A stretch of 33,698 nt of DNA from an uncultured Pelagibacteraceae bacterium (GTDB taxonomy: Bacteria > Pseudomonadota > Alphaproteobacteria > Pelagibacterales > Pelagibacteraceae), in NCBI GenBank assembly GCA_902577075.1, contig CACGXV010000007.1, positions 1-33,698 on the forward strand, read 5' to 3'. A program made the position numbers and the translations under genes. Shown piece after piece: positions 17,421 through 24,138 of the stretch. How positions within the stretch are numbered: position 1 is the first letter of the stretch; every line of letters starts with the position of its first letter. The notes below the pieces were generated by a model, which was given only the letters and a program-made list of their open reading frames with translations, was not told where the DNA came from and made no database searches.

Positions 17421-17556
17421 GGCAAAAGGATTTTTAAATAAAGTAGCTCACGAACCTATTTTCCATAAAACCAGTATTGGACGACATCCAAGTTTAACGA
17501 AAATGAATAAATCAAAAAGAAGAAGTTTTAAAAAATATAGAGGTCAAGGCAAATGA
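17413..17556 (+). CDS. 47-residue basic protein
   Basis: This short reading frame starts with ATG inside the last codons of the methyltransferase-like gene and stops in TGA overlapping the next ATG by 4 bases, so both ends look coupled. The protein is strongly basic, with HKTSIGRHPSLTKMNK followed by KRRSFKKYRGQGK. Proteins with a KTSIGR...KRRSFKKYRGQG pattern recur in marine phages from memory. It has no membrane segment. Nucleic acid binding or virion packaging is plausible but unproven. Confidence 0.72.
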   Translation: MAKAKGFLNKVAHEPIFHKTSIGRHPSLTKMNKSKRRSFKKYRGQGK

Positions 17557-17915
17557 AGATAAACGAAAATACAAATATTGGATTACCTCTTCGTAATCTA
17601 ATTGGCTTGATCGGCGCAATAGTTATTGGAGCTTGGTTTGCTTTTGGTGTTATTGAAAGACTTAATAAATTAGAAACTGCTGATATTCTATTTAAAGAAG
17701 ATCTTCTTAAACGTGCAGAACAAGAGCCAAAAAATTTAGAAATTTTTATGCTTTTGGAAGAACTTTTCAAACAGACCGATAAGCAACAAGAAAGCATAGA
17801 TCAGAATATTCATACACAAATTAAATTAGATCATCTTGAAGAGCAGCTAACTAAAGCTCTTAAAGATATAGAACTACTTAAAGACAAGGTAAGAGAAAAT
17901 GGAAATAGTCATTAG
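17553..17915 (+). CDS. Membrane-anchored coiled-coil protein, spanin-like
   Basis: A 120-residue protein with an N-terminal membrane segment (about residues 14-34, LIGLIGAIVIGAWFAFG) and a long charged coiled coil to the end (leucine heptads such as LDHLEEQLTKALKDIELLKD). This is the layout of an inner-membrane spanin (Rz), and it follows holin and endolysin. No outer-membrane lipoprotein partner is visible nested inside it. A virion or tail accessory membrane protein is an alternative. The start overlaps the previous stop by 4 bases and its end overlaps the next start by 17 bases. Confidence 0.55.
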   Translation: MKINENTNIGLPLRNLIGLIGAIVIGAWFAFGVIERLNKLETADILFKEDLLKRAEQEPKNLEIFMLLEELFKQTDKQQESIDQNIHTQIKLDHLEEQLTKALKDIELLKDKVRENGNSH

Positions 17916-18105
17916 CTTATTAATGTTTCTTGGTGAACCACCAGTATTGAAAGAACACTTATTGATGCCTTCAATATCTGAGTGTTTAAAAAAAAAGAGA
18001 ATAGCAACGAGATCAAATGGCAGTGATAGACTTTACTATCAATGCAGCAAAGTTAAAGCCGTAGTAAAAGACGGAAAAATTATAAGCATATCAAGTTTAG
18101 AATAA
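17899..18105 (+). CDS. Small protein with signal-like N-terminus
   Basis: A 68-residue protein. Residues 1-12 are apolar (MEIVISLLMFLG), like a short signal or anchor. The body has SECLKKKRIATR and LYYQCSKVKAVV, with two Cys (29 and 49) that could form a disulfide. I recall similar short proteins in marine phages without a known role. It overlaps the coiled-coil gene and shares its stop base with the next ATG, so it is part of the same translation chain. Confidence 0.6.
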   Translation: MEIVISLLMFLGEPPVLKEHLLMPSISECLKKKRIATRSNGSDRLYYQCSKVKAVVKDGKIISISSLE

Positions 18106-18344
18106 TGGCAATCTATAGAGGAAAGAAAGTCTCATTAAACAAGGTAATGAGAGGTGATGTAAAGAAGTTCAAAGTCTTTGTTAAAAAAGGCTCAAGAGTT
18201 ATCAAAGTAAATTTTGGTGACAAAAATATGAAGATAAAAAAGAATATTCCTGCACGGAAAAAATCTTTTTTAGCACGTCATAGATGCAGCACTGCTAAGG
18301 ACCGAACGAAAGCTCGGTACTGGAGCTGCCGTCAGTGGCGATAA
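18105..18344 (+). CDS. Small basic phage protein (79 aa)
   Basis: A strongly basic soluble protein. The N-terminal half (YRGKKVSLNKVMRGDVKKFK, then VFVKKGSRVIKVNFG) looks like a small beta unit. The C-terminus has SFLARHRCSTAKDRTKARYW followed by a second Cys and Trp. The ARHRC...ARYWSC pattern is common in small proteins of marine phages from memory and could bind metal or nucleic acid. It begins on the last base of the previous stop. Function unknown. Confidence 0.72.
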   Translation: MAIYRGKKVSLNKVMRGDVKKFKVFVKKGSRVIKVNFGDKNMKIKKNIPARKKSFLARHRCSTAKDRTKARYWSCRQWR

Positions 18345-18370
18345 TTTAATCAACAAAACCAAACCTTTAA

Positions 18371-18730
18371 ATGAGACGTAAGAGGCATAGACCTATATTT
18401 GTTCGTAAATGTGATTACTGCGGAACTGAGCTTCAACTTAATGAGCCTAATTCTGATAGTTATGTAGTCACAGTAGAACACAAATATTTTTGCAAAATAC
18501 ATTATGTAGGTGAGCCACCAATTAAAGATTGTTTAGAGGATTACATAAGGAGTAAAAATGTACGGCAAGAAAAAATCAAAGAAGAGCAAAGGCGGTTACA
18601 AAGTAACTGCGAAAAGCAACCTGAAGAAATCAAAAAAGAAAAAGAGATAAGACTTAAAAATTTAGCAAAATTAGAAGCTTATCAAAAAGAGTTAAAACTC
18701 AAACAATGGAGGCAACGTGCCACTAAGTAA
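18371..18730 (+). CDS. Zinc-finger-like small protein with charged tail
   Basis: A 119-residue reading frame. Residues 14-44 hold C-x2-C (CDYC at 14-17) and C-x2-H (CKIH at 41-44), a possible zinc finger. From residue 58 on the sequence is a highly charged helix of Lys, Glu, Gln and Arg. No ribosome site is evident before the ATG. A separate 30-residue basic gene with a strong ribosome site lies wholly inside the second half in another frame, and the next gene starts before its stop. The C-terminal tail could therefore be a by-product of the overlapping gene, although the frame stays open. Confidence 0.55.
   Translation: MRRKRHRPIFVRKCDYCGTELQLNEPNSDSYVVTVEHKYFCKIHYVGEPPIKDCLEDYIRSKNVRQEKIKEEQRRLQSNCEKQPEEIKKEKEIRLKNLAKLEAYQKELKLKQWRQRATK
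18558..18650 (+). CDS. Nested 30-residue polylysine protein
   Basis: An ATG 5 bases after a strong AAGGAG site (18547-18552) opens a 30-residue frame, shifted by one base within the zinc-finger-like gene. Half of the residues are Lys or Arg and none are acidic: MYGKKKSKKSKGGYK, then VTAKSNLKKS and a Lys/Arg end. Such MYGKKK-type microproteins appear in marine phage late regions as I recall. The ribosome site is much better than that of the surrounding gene. It probably binds DNA, RNA or the virion interior; this is inferred from charge only. Confidence 0.6.
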   Translation: MYGKKKSKKSKGGYKVTAKSNLKKSKKKKR

Positions 18731-18845
18731 AAAACAAAAACGTATTGCTAGAGTAAGTGCGCCTTTTAATAAAATAACTGGCTCTGACTTTAGAAAATTA
18801 AAAAGAAAAAAAAATGCCAAAAAGAAAAAGAAAAAGTACCGTTAA
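18717..18845 (+). CDS. 42-residue basic protein with GTG start
   Basis: A GTG at 18717 preceded by GGAGG (18708-18712) opens a frame reading PLSKKQKRIARVSAPFNKI, then TGSDFRKLKRKK and a Lys-rich end. The pattern SKKQKRIARV...NKITGSDF is one I recognise from small marine phage proteins, so GTG is very likely the start. The beginning overlaps the zinc-finger-like gene and the end overlaps the next gene. It contains one acidic residue and about 19 basic ones. Function unknown. Confidence 0.7.
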   Translation: MPLSKKQKRIARVSAPFNKITGSDFRKLKRKKNAKKKKKKYR

Positions 18846-19002
18846 TAAATCAGGTAACTATACAAAACCTGCTTTAAGAAAAAGAATATTTAATCGAATA
18901 CTTAGAGCAAATATTCAAGGCACTGCAGCTGGCAAATGGTCAGCAAGAAAAAGTCAACTTTTAGCAAAGAGATATAAAGCTGCTGGAGGTGGTTATAAAT
19001 AA
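18814..19002 (+). CDS. 62-residue basic protein, WSARK family
   Basis: A very basic protein with the conserved body KSGNYTKPALRKRIFNRI and the C-terminal pattern GKWSARKSQLLAKRYKAAGG ending GYK. This pattern is widespread in phages and some bacteria (often labelled DUF5872, from memory). The codons for its Gly-rich end include GGAGGTGG at 18985-18992, which also serves as the ribosome site of the next gene. Its start lies within the previous gene. Role unknown; DNA binding is plausible. Confidence 0.75.
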   Translation: MPKRKRKSTVNKSGNYTKPALRKRIFNRILRANIQGTAAGKWSARKSQLLAKRYKAAGGGYK

Positions 19003-19247
19003 TGGCATTAACAAAACGACAACGATCATTAAAGAAATGGGGGAAACAAAAATGGCGAACAAAGTCTGGAAAAAAATCAAGTATTACTGGGGAAAGATAC
19101 TTGCCTACTGCTGCCATCCGTTCGTTGACTGCTGCGGAGTATGCGGCGACGACAAGAGCAAAAAGAAGAGATAAAAAAAAAGGTAAGCAATTTTCAAAAC
19201 AACCAAAAAAGATAGCTGCTAAAGTTAGACGATTTAGGTTTGTTTAA
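19002..19247 (+). CDS. 81-residue basic protein, last gene of the phage arm
   Basis: An Arg/Lys-rich soluble protein starting MALTKRQRSLKKWGKQKWRT, with TGERYLPTAAIRSLTAAEYA in the middle and a basic tail. The combination LTKRQ...WGKQKWRTKSG...TGERYLP...AAEYAATTRAKR is a pattern I recognise from many marine phage genomes. It starts on the last base of the previous stop with a ribosome site 9 bases upstream. It is the final coding sequence before the junction with host DNA. Function unknown. Confidence 0.78.
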   Translation: MALTKRQRSLKKWGKQKWRTKSGKKSSITGERYLPTAAIRSLTAAEYAATTRAKRRDKKKGKQFSKQPKKIAAKVRRFRFV

Positions 19248-19274
19248 AAAAGCCTTATTTTTGATTCTTTTTTA
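19245..19274 (+). terminator. Possible weak terminator at the end of the phage arm
   Basis: TAAAAAAG, starting at the stop codon of the last phage gene, can pair with CTTTTTTA across a 14-base loop. The structure ends in a T-run, but its stem is nearly all A-T. The place is right for the end of the late transcript. Strength is doubtful. Confidence 0.3.
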
Positions 19275-19275
19275 G

Positions 19276-19382
19276 TGGTGCAATTAGGTCTTTTATTATC
19301 CTATAAAATGTTTATATTTATTCTGTAATCCGAAAGTTAGGATTGCAGAGTAAGTGACAATGGCTGCACCAGTTTAGCACCA
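19276..19382. repeat. Repeated GCACCA motifs and a hairpin beside the junction
   Basis: GCACCA occurs at 19366-19371 and 19377-19382, 11 bases apart (about one helical turn), and inverted as TGGTGC at 19276-19281. Between them CTGTAATCC and GGATTGCAG (19323-19331 and 19340-19348) form a 9-bp stem with one G-U pair and no T-run. Short repeats flanking a tRNA attachment site are typical of integrase arm or excisionase sites, but this identification is inferred. Confidence 0.35.
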
Positions 19383-19392
19383 TAGTTCTTTG

Positions 19393-19469
19393 GGGGGTGT
19401 AGCTCAGTTGGTTAGAGCGATCGCCTGTCACGCAGGGGGCCGAGGGTTCGAGTCCCTTCACTCCCGCCA
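19393..19469 (+). tRNA. tRNA-Asp (GTC), anticodon stem mispaired
   Basis: A 77-base cloverleaf with encoded CCA. The acceptor stem (GGGGGTG with CACTCCC, one G-U), D stem (GCTC/GAGC) and T stem (GAGGG/CCCTT, loop TTCGAGT) pair. The loop CTGTCAC gives anticodon GTC (Asp) at 19427-19429. The anticodon stem is poor: ATCGC (19420-19424) against GCAGG (19432-19436) gives two good pairs next to the loop, then C-A, a U-G wobble and A-G. The 3' side would pair with CCTGC, as in other Asp tRNAs. It may be a phage-host hybrid and may not be functional. Confidence 0.85.
19393..19469 (+). other. Candidate right attachment site (attR) in tRNA-Asp
   Basis: Phage genes lie on the left and host nuo genes on the right of this tRNA. 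Tyrosine integrases often recombine in tRNA anticodon or T-arm regions. The two halves of the anticodon stem do not match each other, which places a possible crossover in or near the loop (about 19422-19433). The 3' half would then be host DNA and the 5' half phage-borne. The left attachment site is outside the window, so this cannot be confirmed here. Confidence 0.45.
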
Positions 19470-19497
19470 TTTCATAAGTAAAACTGGGCTTAAAAAT

Positions 19498-19528
19498 GTG
19501 ACATATCTCCACTTTTAGTTGATATAAT
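19498..19528 (+). promoter_or_regulatory. Probable nuo operon promoter
   Basis: A perfect TATAAT at 19523-19528 lies 20 bases before the nuoA ATG, with a weak -35-like GTGACA at 19498-19503 (19-base spacer, longer than ideal). The transcript would have a leader of about 14 bases containing the TAGGAA ribosome site. The promoter is separated from the phage by the tRNA, so nuo may also be read through from the tRNA transcript. Confidence 0.5.
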
Positions 19529-19548
19529 AGTTGTTACATAGGAATCAT

Positions 19549-19917
19549 ATGCTTGCGGAATTTTTAAAAGATTATCTACCAATAATATTATTTTTGATAA
19601 TAGCTTTAGGTTTGAGTTTTGCTTTTGTTGCAATAAACTATATAGCTGCTCCAAAAAGACCAGATCCAGAAAAGCTTTCAGCATATGAATGTGGATTTGA
19701 ACCTTTCAATGACTCCCGTATGGAATTTGATGTAAGATTTTATTTGGTTGCAATTTTATTTATAATATTTGATTTAGAAATTGCTTTTTTATTCCCATGG
19801 GCAATTTCACTTGGGCAGATAGGTTTATATGGCTTCTGGTCCATGATGTTATTTTTATTTATTTTAACTGTTGGGTTTATTTATGAGTGGAAAAAAGGAG
19901 CCTTAGATTGGGAATAA
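19549..19917 (+). CDS. nuoA: NADH-quinone oxidoreductase subunit A
   Basis: A 122-residue membrane protein of complex I. I chose the ATG at 19549 behind TAGGAA; an in-frame TTG at 19531 would add six residues outside the family. Three membrane segments are visible (about 8-30, 65-85 and 91-112). The family loop [20 protein letters not shown] follows the first segment, with the conserved Cys that contacts the quinone site region, and [12 protein letters not shown] is in the second segment. It heads the operon, with one base separating it from nuoB. Length is normal. Confidence 0.96.
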   Translation: MLAEFLKDYLPIILFLIIALGLSFAFVAINYIAAPKRPDPEKLSAYECGFEPFNDSRMEFDVRFYLVAILFIIFDLEIAFLFPWAISLGQIGLYGFWSMMLFLFILTVGFIYEWKKGALDWE

Positions 19918-19918
19918 A

Positions 19919-20440
19919 ATGAATTTAGAAGATAGAAAAAAAGATATCCCTGAAGAGTTTAAACAATTAGCACAAGATTTTAGTGATAATGGTTTCATAA
20001 CAACGTCATTAGATAATCTTGTTAATTGGGCAAGAACCGGTTCATTACATTGGATGACGTTTGGACTAGCATGTTGTGCTGTTGAAATGATGCAAACATC
20101 AATGCCTAGATATGACCTTGAAAGATTTGGTGCAGCACCAAGAGCATCACCTAGACAGTCAGATGTAATGATAGTTGCTGGGACCTTAACGAATAAAATG
20201 GCTCCAGCCCTAAGAAAAGTTTATGATCAGATGCCTGAACCTAGATATGTAATATCTATGGGAAGTTGTGCAAATGGTGGAGGTTATTATCATTATTCAT
20301 ATTCTGTAGTTAGAGGGTGTGATCGAGTGGTGCCTGTTGATGTATATGTTCCTGGGTGTCCTCCTTCAGCTGAAGCATTACTCTATGGAATTTTACAATT
20401 ACAGAAAAAAATCAGAAATAAAGGTTCTTTAGAAAGATAA
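19919..20440 (+). CDS. nuoB: NADH-quinone oxidoreductase subunit B
   Basis: A 173-residue subunit that holds cluster N2, the last iron-sulfur centre before quinone. Ligands are visible as the tandem Cys52-Cys53 ([10 protein letters not shown]), Cys117 ([11 protein letters not shown]) and Cys147 ([14 protein letters not shown]). [20 protein letters not shown] is the usual quinone-side segment. It sits in the connecting module with NuoC, D and I at the membrane interface. It is preceded by nuoA with a one-base gap. Length and motifs are typical. Confidence 0.97.
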   Translation: MNLEDRKKDIPEEFKQLAQDFSDNGFITTSLDNLVNWARTGSLHWMTFGLACCAVEMMQTSMPRYDLERFGAAPRASPRQSDVMIVAGTLTNKMAPALRKVYDQMPEPRYVISMGSCANGGGYYHYSYSVVRGCDRVVPVDVYVPGCPPSAEALLYGILQLQKKIRNKGSLER

Positions 20441-20444
20441 AAAA

Positions 20445-21041
20445 ATGAAAAATCTTGAGGACTTGGAAAAGTTTATAAACTCTGAATTAACTTCTAAAAT
20501 AAATAATTCATTTATAAAACATGATAATATTTATCTAAACATTGATCATGACGAATTGATTGATGTTATTTCTTTTTTAAAGACTAACAAGGAGACTAAA
20601 TTTAGGCAATTAATTGAAATTACAGCTGTAGATTATCCTGAGAATGAATATAGATTTAAGATGTTGTATCTTCTTTTAAGCCATGAATATAATAAAAGAG
20701 TTATTATTGATTATTCAATAAAAGAAAATGATATTATCTCATCAATTACTTCATTATTTCCCTCAGCAAATTGGATGGAGCGAGAGGTATTTGATATGTA
20801 TGGTTTAAACTTTAAAAATCATCCTGATTTAAGGAGAATTTTAACTGACTATGGCTTTGAAGGTTATCCTTTAAGAAAAGATTTTCCTCTAACTGGACAT
20901 AATGAGGTTCGTTATAGTGAGGAAGAAAAAAAAGTAATTTATGAACCTGTAAAATTAGAGCAAAATTATAGAAATTTTGATTATGAAAGTCCTTGGGAAG
21001 GAACAAAATACATAAAAGAAATTAAAAAAAGTGATGGCTAA
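20445..21041 (+). CDS. nuoC: NADH-quinone oxidoreductase subunit C
   Basis: A 198-residue soluble subunit of the peripheral arm (30-kDa family). The C-terminal signature is clear: [20 protein letters not shown], then [20 protein letters not shown] followed by TGHNEVRY. The N-terminal 100 residues are divergent and Lys/Ile/Asn-rich, as is usual for SAR11-type proteomes. It is separate from NuoD, unlike the fused NuoCD of E. coli. The gene overlaps nuoD by 8 bases. Confidence 0.95.
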   Translation: MKNLEDLEKFINSELTSKINNSFIKHDNIYLNIDHDELIDVISFLKTNKETKFRQLIEITAVDYPENEYRFKMLYLLLSHEYNKRVIIDYSIKENDIISSITSLFPSANWMEREVFDMYGLNFKNHPDLRRILTDYGFEGYPLRKDFPLTGHNEVRYSEEEKKVIYEPVKLEQNYRNFDYESPWEGTKYIKEIKKSDG

Positions 21042-22209
21042 AGAAAAAAAAACATTAAACTTAAACTTTGGACCACAACACCCAGCAGCTCATGGAGTCT
21101 TAAGATTAATACTGCAATTAGACGGAGAAGTTGTTGAAAAAGCCGATCCACATATAGGTTTATTACACAGAGGAACTGAAAAATTAATTGAAAATAAAAC
21201 TTACACTCAAGCTGTTCCATATTTTGATCGTCTTGATTATGTTGCACCAATGAACCAAGAGCATGCATTCGCATTAGCTATAGAAAAAATTCTTAAAATT
21301 GAAGTTCCTGCTCGAGCTAAATATATAAGAGTAATTTTCTGTGAAATTGGGCGAATATTAAGTCACATATTAAATGTAACTACTCAAGCAATGGATGTTG
21401 GCGCATTAACACCAACATTGTGGGGATTTGAGGAAAGGGAAAAATTAATGGGATTTTATGAGAGAGTTTCTGGATCTAGGTTGCATGCCAATTATTTTAG
21501 AGCTGGTGGAGTGCATAAAGATCTCCCTACTGGGCTTGATAATGATATTGATGAATTTTGTGATAAATTTCCAAAAATCATTGACGATTTAGAAACTTTA
21601 CTTACTGACAATAGAATATTTAAACAGAGAAATGTAGATATAGGAATAGTATCGAAGCAAGATGCTCTAGATTATTCATTCTCTGGAGTAATGTTAAGAG
21701 GTTCAGGAGTGGCTTGGGATTTAAGAAGAAGTCAACCTTATGATTGTTATAATGATTTACAATTTAAAATTCCTGTTGGAAAAAATGGAGATTGTTATGA
21801 CAGATATCTTTGCAGAATTGAAGAAATGAGAGAAAGTGTAAAAATCATTAAACAATGTTTACAGAATTTACCAAATGGCCCAATTAAGACAAATGATGGA
21901 AAAATTTCTCCACCACCTAAGAAAGAGATTAAAGAGTCTATGGAAGCTTTAATACATCATTTTAAATTATTCACAGAAGGATATAGAGTTGAAAAAGATG
22001 AAATATATATGGCAGTAGAGGCACCAAAAGGCGAATTTGGAGTTTATTTAATCTCAGATGGCTCAAGTAAACCTTATAAATGTAAGATTAGAGCTCCTGG
22101 ATTTACACATCTTCAAGCAATGGATTACCTAATAAAAGGTCATATGCTAGCTGATGTACCTGCTGTTTTAGGATCAATGGATATTGTTTTTGGTGAGGTT
22201 GATAGATGA
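21034..22209 (+). CDS. nuoD: NADH-quinone oxidoreductase subunit D
   Basis: A 391-residue subunit (49-kDa family) that forms the quinone pocket with NuoB. Motifs include [27 protein letters not shown] and [17 protein letters not shown], and later [14 protein letters not shown]. His and Tyr positions of the quinone headgroup site are present in these motifs. I took the ATG at 21034; a GTG one codon earlier is in frame. It overlaps nuoC by 8 bases and nuoE by 4 bases. Confidence 0.97.
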   Translation: MAKEKKTLNLNFGPQHPAAHGVLRLILQLDGEVVEKADPHIGLLHRGTEKLIENKTYTQAVPYFDRLDYVAPMNQEHAFALAIEKILKIEVPARAKYIRVIFCEIGRILSHILNVTTQAMDVGALTPTLWGFEEREKLMGFYERVSGSRLHANYFRAGGVHKDLPTGLDNDIDEFCDKFPKIIDDLETLLTDNRIFKQRNVDIGIVSKQDALDYSFSGVMLRGSGVAWDLRRSQPYDCYNDLQFKIPVGKNGDCYDRYLCRIEEMRESVKIIKQCLQNLPNGPIKTNDGKISPPPKKEIKESMEALIHHFKLFTEGYRVEKDEIYMAVEAPKGEFGVYLISDGSSKPYKCKIRAPGFTHLQAMDYLIKGHMLADVPAVLGSMDIVFGEVDR

Positions 22210-22814
22210 GTGTAAAAAAAATTCACAAAGACCAGCCTGAGACTTTTGAGTTTAATGAAAAAAGTATGGAAGCTGTAAATAAAATAGTTTCAAATTATCC
22301 AGATGGAAGACAGCAAAGTGCAGTAATGGCTTTATTGTATATCGCTCAAAGACAACATGATAATTGGATACCATTAAAAGCAATGAAATACATAGCTAAG
22401 TTTTTAGACATGCCATACATAAAAGTTTATGAAGTAGCAACTTTTTATTCAATGTATAATTTATCTCCTGTAGGTAAATATTTTTTTCAAGTTTGTACAA
22501 CAACACCCTGTATGCTTCGAGGTGCTTATGATCTAGTTAAAGTTTGTAAAAAAAAGATATCTGAAAAAGAAAATGAATTATCTGAAGATGGAAAAATTTC
22601 TTGGATGGAAGTAGAGTGCCTTGGTGCATGCGTTAATGCTCCAATGATGCAAGTTAATGAAGATTATTATGAAGATTTAAATGATAAAAAACTTGAAGAA
22701 ATAATTGATACGATATATCAAAACAAAATTCCTAAACCAGGATCTTATACAGGGCGAATTAATGCAGAACCAGTTGATAATCGTAAAACTTTATTAGGAA
22801 ACAAAAATGCTTAA
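22206..22814 (+). CDS. nuoE: NADH-quinone oxidoreductase subunit E
   Basis: A 202-residue thioredoxin-like [2Fe-2S] subunit (24-kDa family) of the NADH module, holding cluster N1a. Ligands are Cys97 and Cys102 ([15 protein letters not shown]) and Cys138 and Cys142 ([13 protein letters not shown]). The N-terminal helical part contains [20 protein letters not shown] and [14 protein letters not shown], both typical. The start overlaps nuoD by ATGA. The end overlaps nuoF by 8 bases. Confidence 0.96.
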   Translation: MSVKKIHKDQPETFEFNEKSMEAVNKIVSNYPDGRQQSAVMALLYIAQRQHDNWIPLKAMKYIAKFLDMPYIKVYEVATFYSMYNLSPVGKYFFQVCTTTPCMLRGAYDLVKVCKKKISEKENELSEDGKISWMEVECLGACVNAPMMQVNEDYYEDLNDKKLEEIIDTIYQNKIPKPGSYTGRINAEPVDNRKTLLGNKNA

Positions 22815-24138
22815 AGACGAAGATAGAATATTCCAAAATTTATATAATGATAGTGGTGCAGATTTACAGTCTGCCAAATTAAGAAATGATTGGAGTGGAA
22901 CAAAAGATATTTTAGAAAAAGGAAGAGAATGGATCATTAATGAGGTTAAAGCCTCTGAACTCAGAGGTAGAGGTGGAGCTGGTTTTCCTACTGGTCTAAA
23001 ATGGTCTTTTGCACCAAAAGAAATTGGATCTAGACCTCATTATTTAGTTATTAATGCAGACGAGTCAGAACCTGGCACATGCAAAGATAGAGATATATTA
23101 AGATTTGAACCTCACAAATTAATAGAAGGATGTTTAATAGCTTCTTATGCAGTTAATGCTCACAAATGTTATATTTATATAAGAGGTGAATATTTTAATG
23201 AAGGTCAAAAACTTCAGACTGCTATAGATGAGGCTTATAAAAATAAGTTAATTGGTGAAAATGCATTAGATTCAGGATGGGATTTAGATATCTACATTCA
23301 TTATGGAGCTGGCGCTTACATTTGTGGTGAAGAAACTGCATTACTTGAGAGTTTAGAAGGTAAAAAGGGACAGCCAAGATTAAAGCCACCATTTCCTGCA
23401 TTAATTGGACTTTATGGATGTCCAACGATCATTAATAATGTTGAAACCGTTGCGGCTGTGCCTACTATTTTAAAAAGAGGAGCAAAATGGTTTAGCTCAC
23501 TTGGAAGACCAAAAAACACGGGAACAAAAATATATTGTATTTCTGGAAATGTAAATAACCCGTGTAATGTGGAAGAGGAAATGGGAATTCCACTTAAAGA
23601 ATTAATCGAAACTCATGCTGGAGGTGTCGTTGGTGGGTGGGATAATCTTAAAGCTGTAATACCTGGTGGATCTTCTATGCCAATGTTACCTAAGGAAATT
23701 TGTGACAATATTAAAATGGATTTTGATGCATGTGTTGAGAATAAAACAGGTCTTGGAACTGCTGGAATTGTTGTAATCAATAATGATCAAGATATCATTA
23801 AGTGTATGGCAAGAATAGCCAGATTTTATAAGCATGAAAGCTGTGGTCAGTGCACACCTTGCAGGGAAGGATCTGGGTGGATGTGGAGAATGTTAGAAAG
23901 AATGGCAGCAGGTGAAGCAACCCCTGATGAGGTTGACATGCTTTTTGATGTAACCAAACAAATAGAAGGTCATACAATTTGTGCTTTTGGAGAAGGATCT
24001 TCTTGGCCAGTTCAAGGTTTGATAAGACATTTTAAAGATGAAATATTAGAAAGAAATAAATTTGATCCTGTTGTGAAAAAACAAAAAAACATTCCTTACT
24101 TAGTAGATCAACATTTATTAGAAAAAGAAAATGCCTAA
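22807..24138 (+). CDS. nuoF: NADH-quinone oxidoreductase subunit F
   Basis: A 443-residue subunit (51-kDa family) where NADH is oxidised. It has the FMN/NADH glycine-rich segments [16 protein letters not shown] (about 51-66) and [20 protein letters not shown] (about 165-184). The N3 [4Fe-4S] ligands are Cys346, Cys349 and Cys352 ([11 protein letters not shown]) and Cys392 (HTICAFGEG). [15 protein letters not shown] is also as expected. It works with NuoE and NuoG, which flank it in the operon with 8-base overlaps on both sides. Confidence 0.97.
   Translation: MLKDEDRIFQNLYNDSGADLQSAKLRNDWSGTKDILEKGREWIINEVKASELRGRGGAGFPTGLKWSFAPKEIGSRPHYLVINADESEPGTCKDRDILRFEPHKLIEGCLIASYAVNAHKCYIYIRGEYFNEGQKLQTAIDEAYKNKLIGENALDSGWDLDIYIHYGAGAYICGEETALLESLEGKKGQPRLKPPFPALIGLYGCPTIINNVETVAAVPTILKRGAKWFSSLGRPKNTGTKIYCISGNVNNPCNVEEEMGIPLKELIETHAGGVVGGWDNLKAVIPGGSSMPMLPKEICDNIKMDFDACVENKTGLGTAGIVVINNDQDIIKCMARIARFYKHESCGQCTPCREGSGWMWRMLERMAAGEATPDEVDMLFDVTKQIEGHTICAFGEGSSWPVQGLIRHFKDEILERNKFDPVVKKQKNIPYLVDQHLLEKENA

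Larger units (their letters stand above)
1..19392 (+). mobile_element. Late arm of an integrated T7-like pelagiphage (partial prophage)
   Basis: All genes from the left edge to 19247 are phage genes on one strand in podovirus late order: scaffold, capsid, tail tubular A and B, internal virion proteins, tail fibre, lysis genes. They are followed within 150 bases by a tRNA and then by host nuo genes, which is the layout of an integrated phage with its right end at a tRNA. The left end, integrase, polymerase, portal and terminase are not in the window. The exact right boundary is inferred. A chimeric assembly is the main alternative, but the tRNA at the junction argues for real integration. Confidence 0.8.

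Noticed and set aside
1..19392. Integrase, repressor or RNA polymerase gene
   Set aside because: None was found in any frame; if present they lie left of the window.
19318..19512. Reverse-strand 64-residue frame across the tRNA
   Set aside because: It reads through a tRNA on the opposite strand; such frames with a GLEPSAP-type stretch are well-known tRNA artefacts.
19531..19548. TTG start adding six residues to NuoA
   Set aside because: The ATG at 19549 has a ribosome site and gives the normal NuoA N-terminus; the TTG would lie at or before the predicted transcript start.
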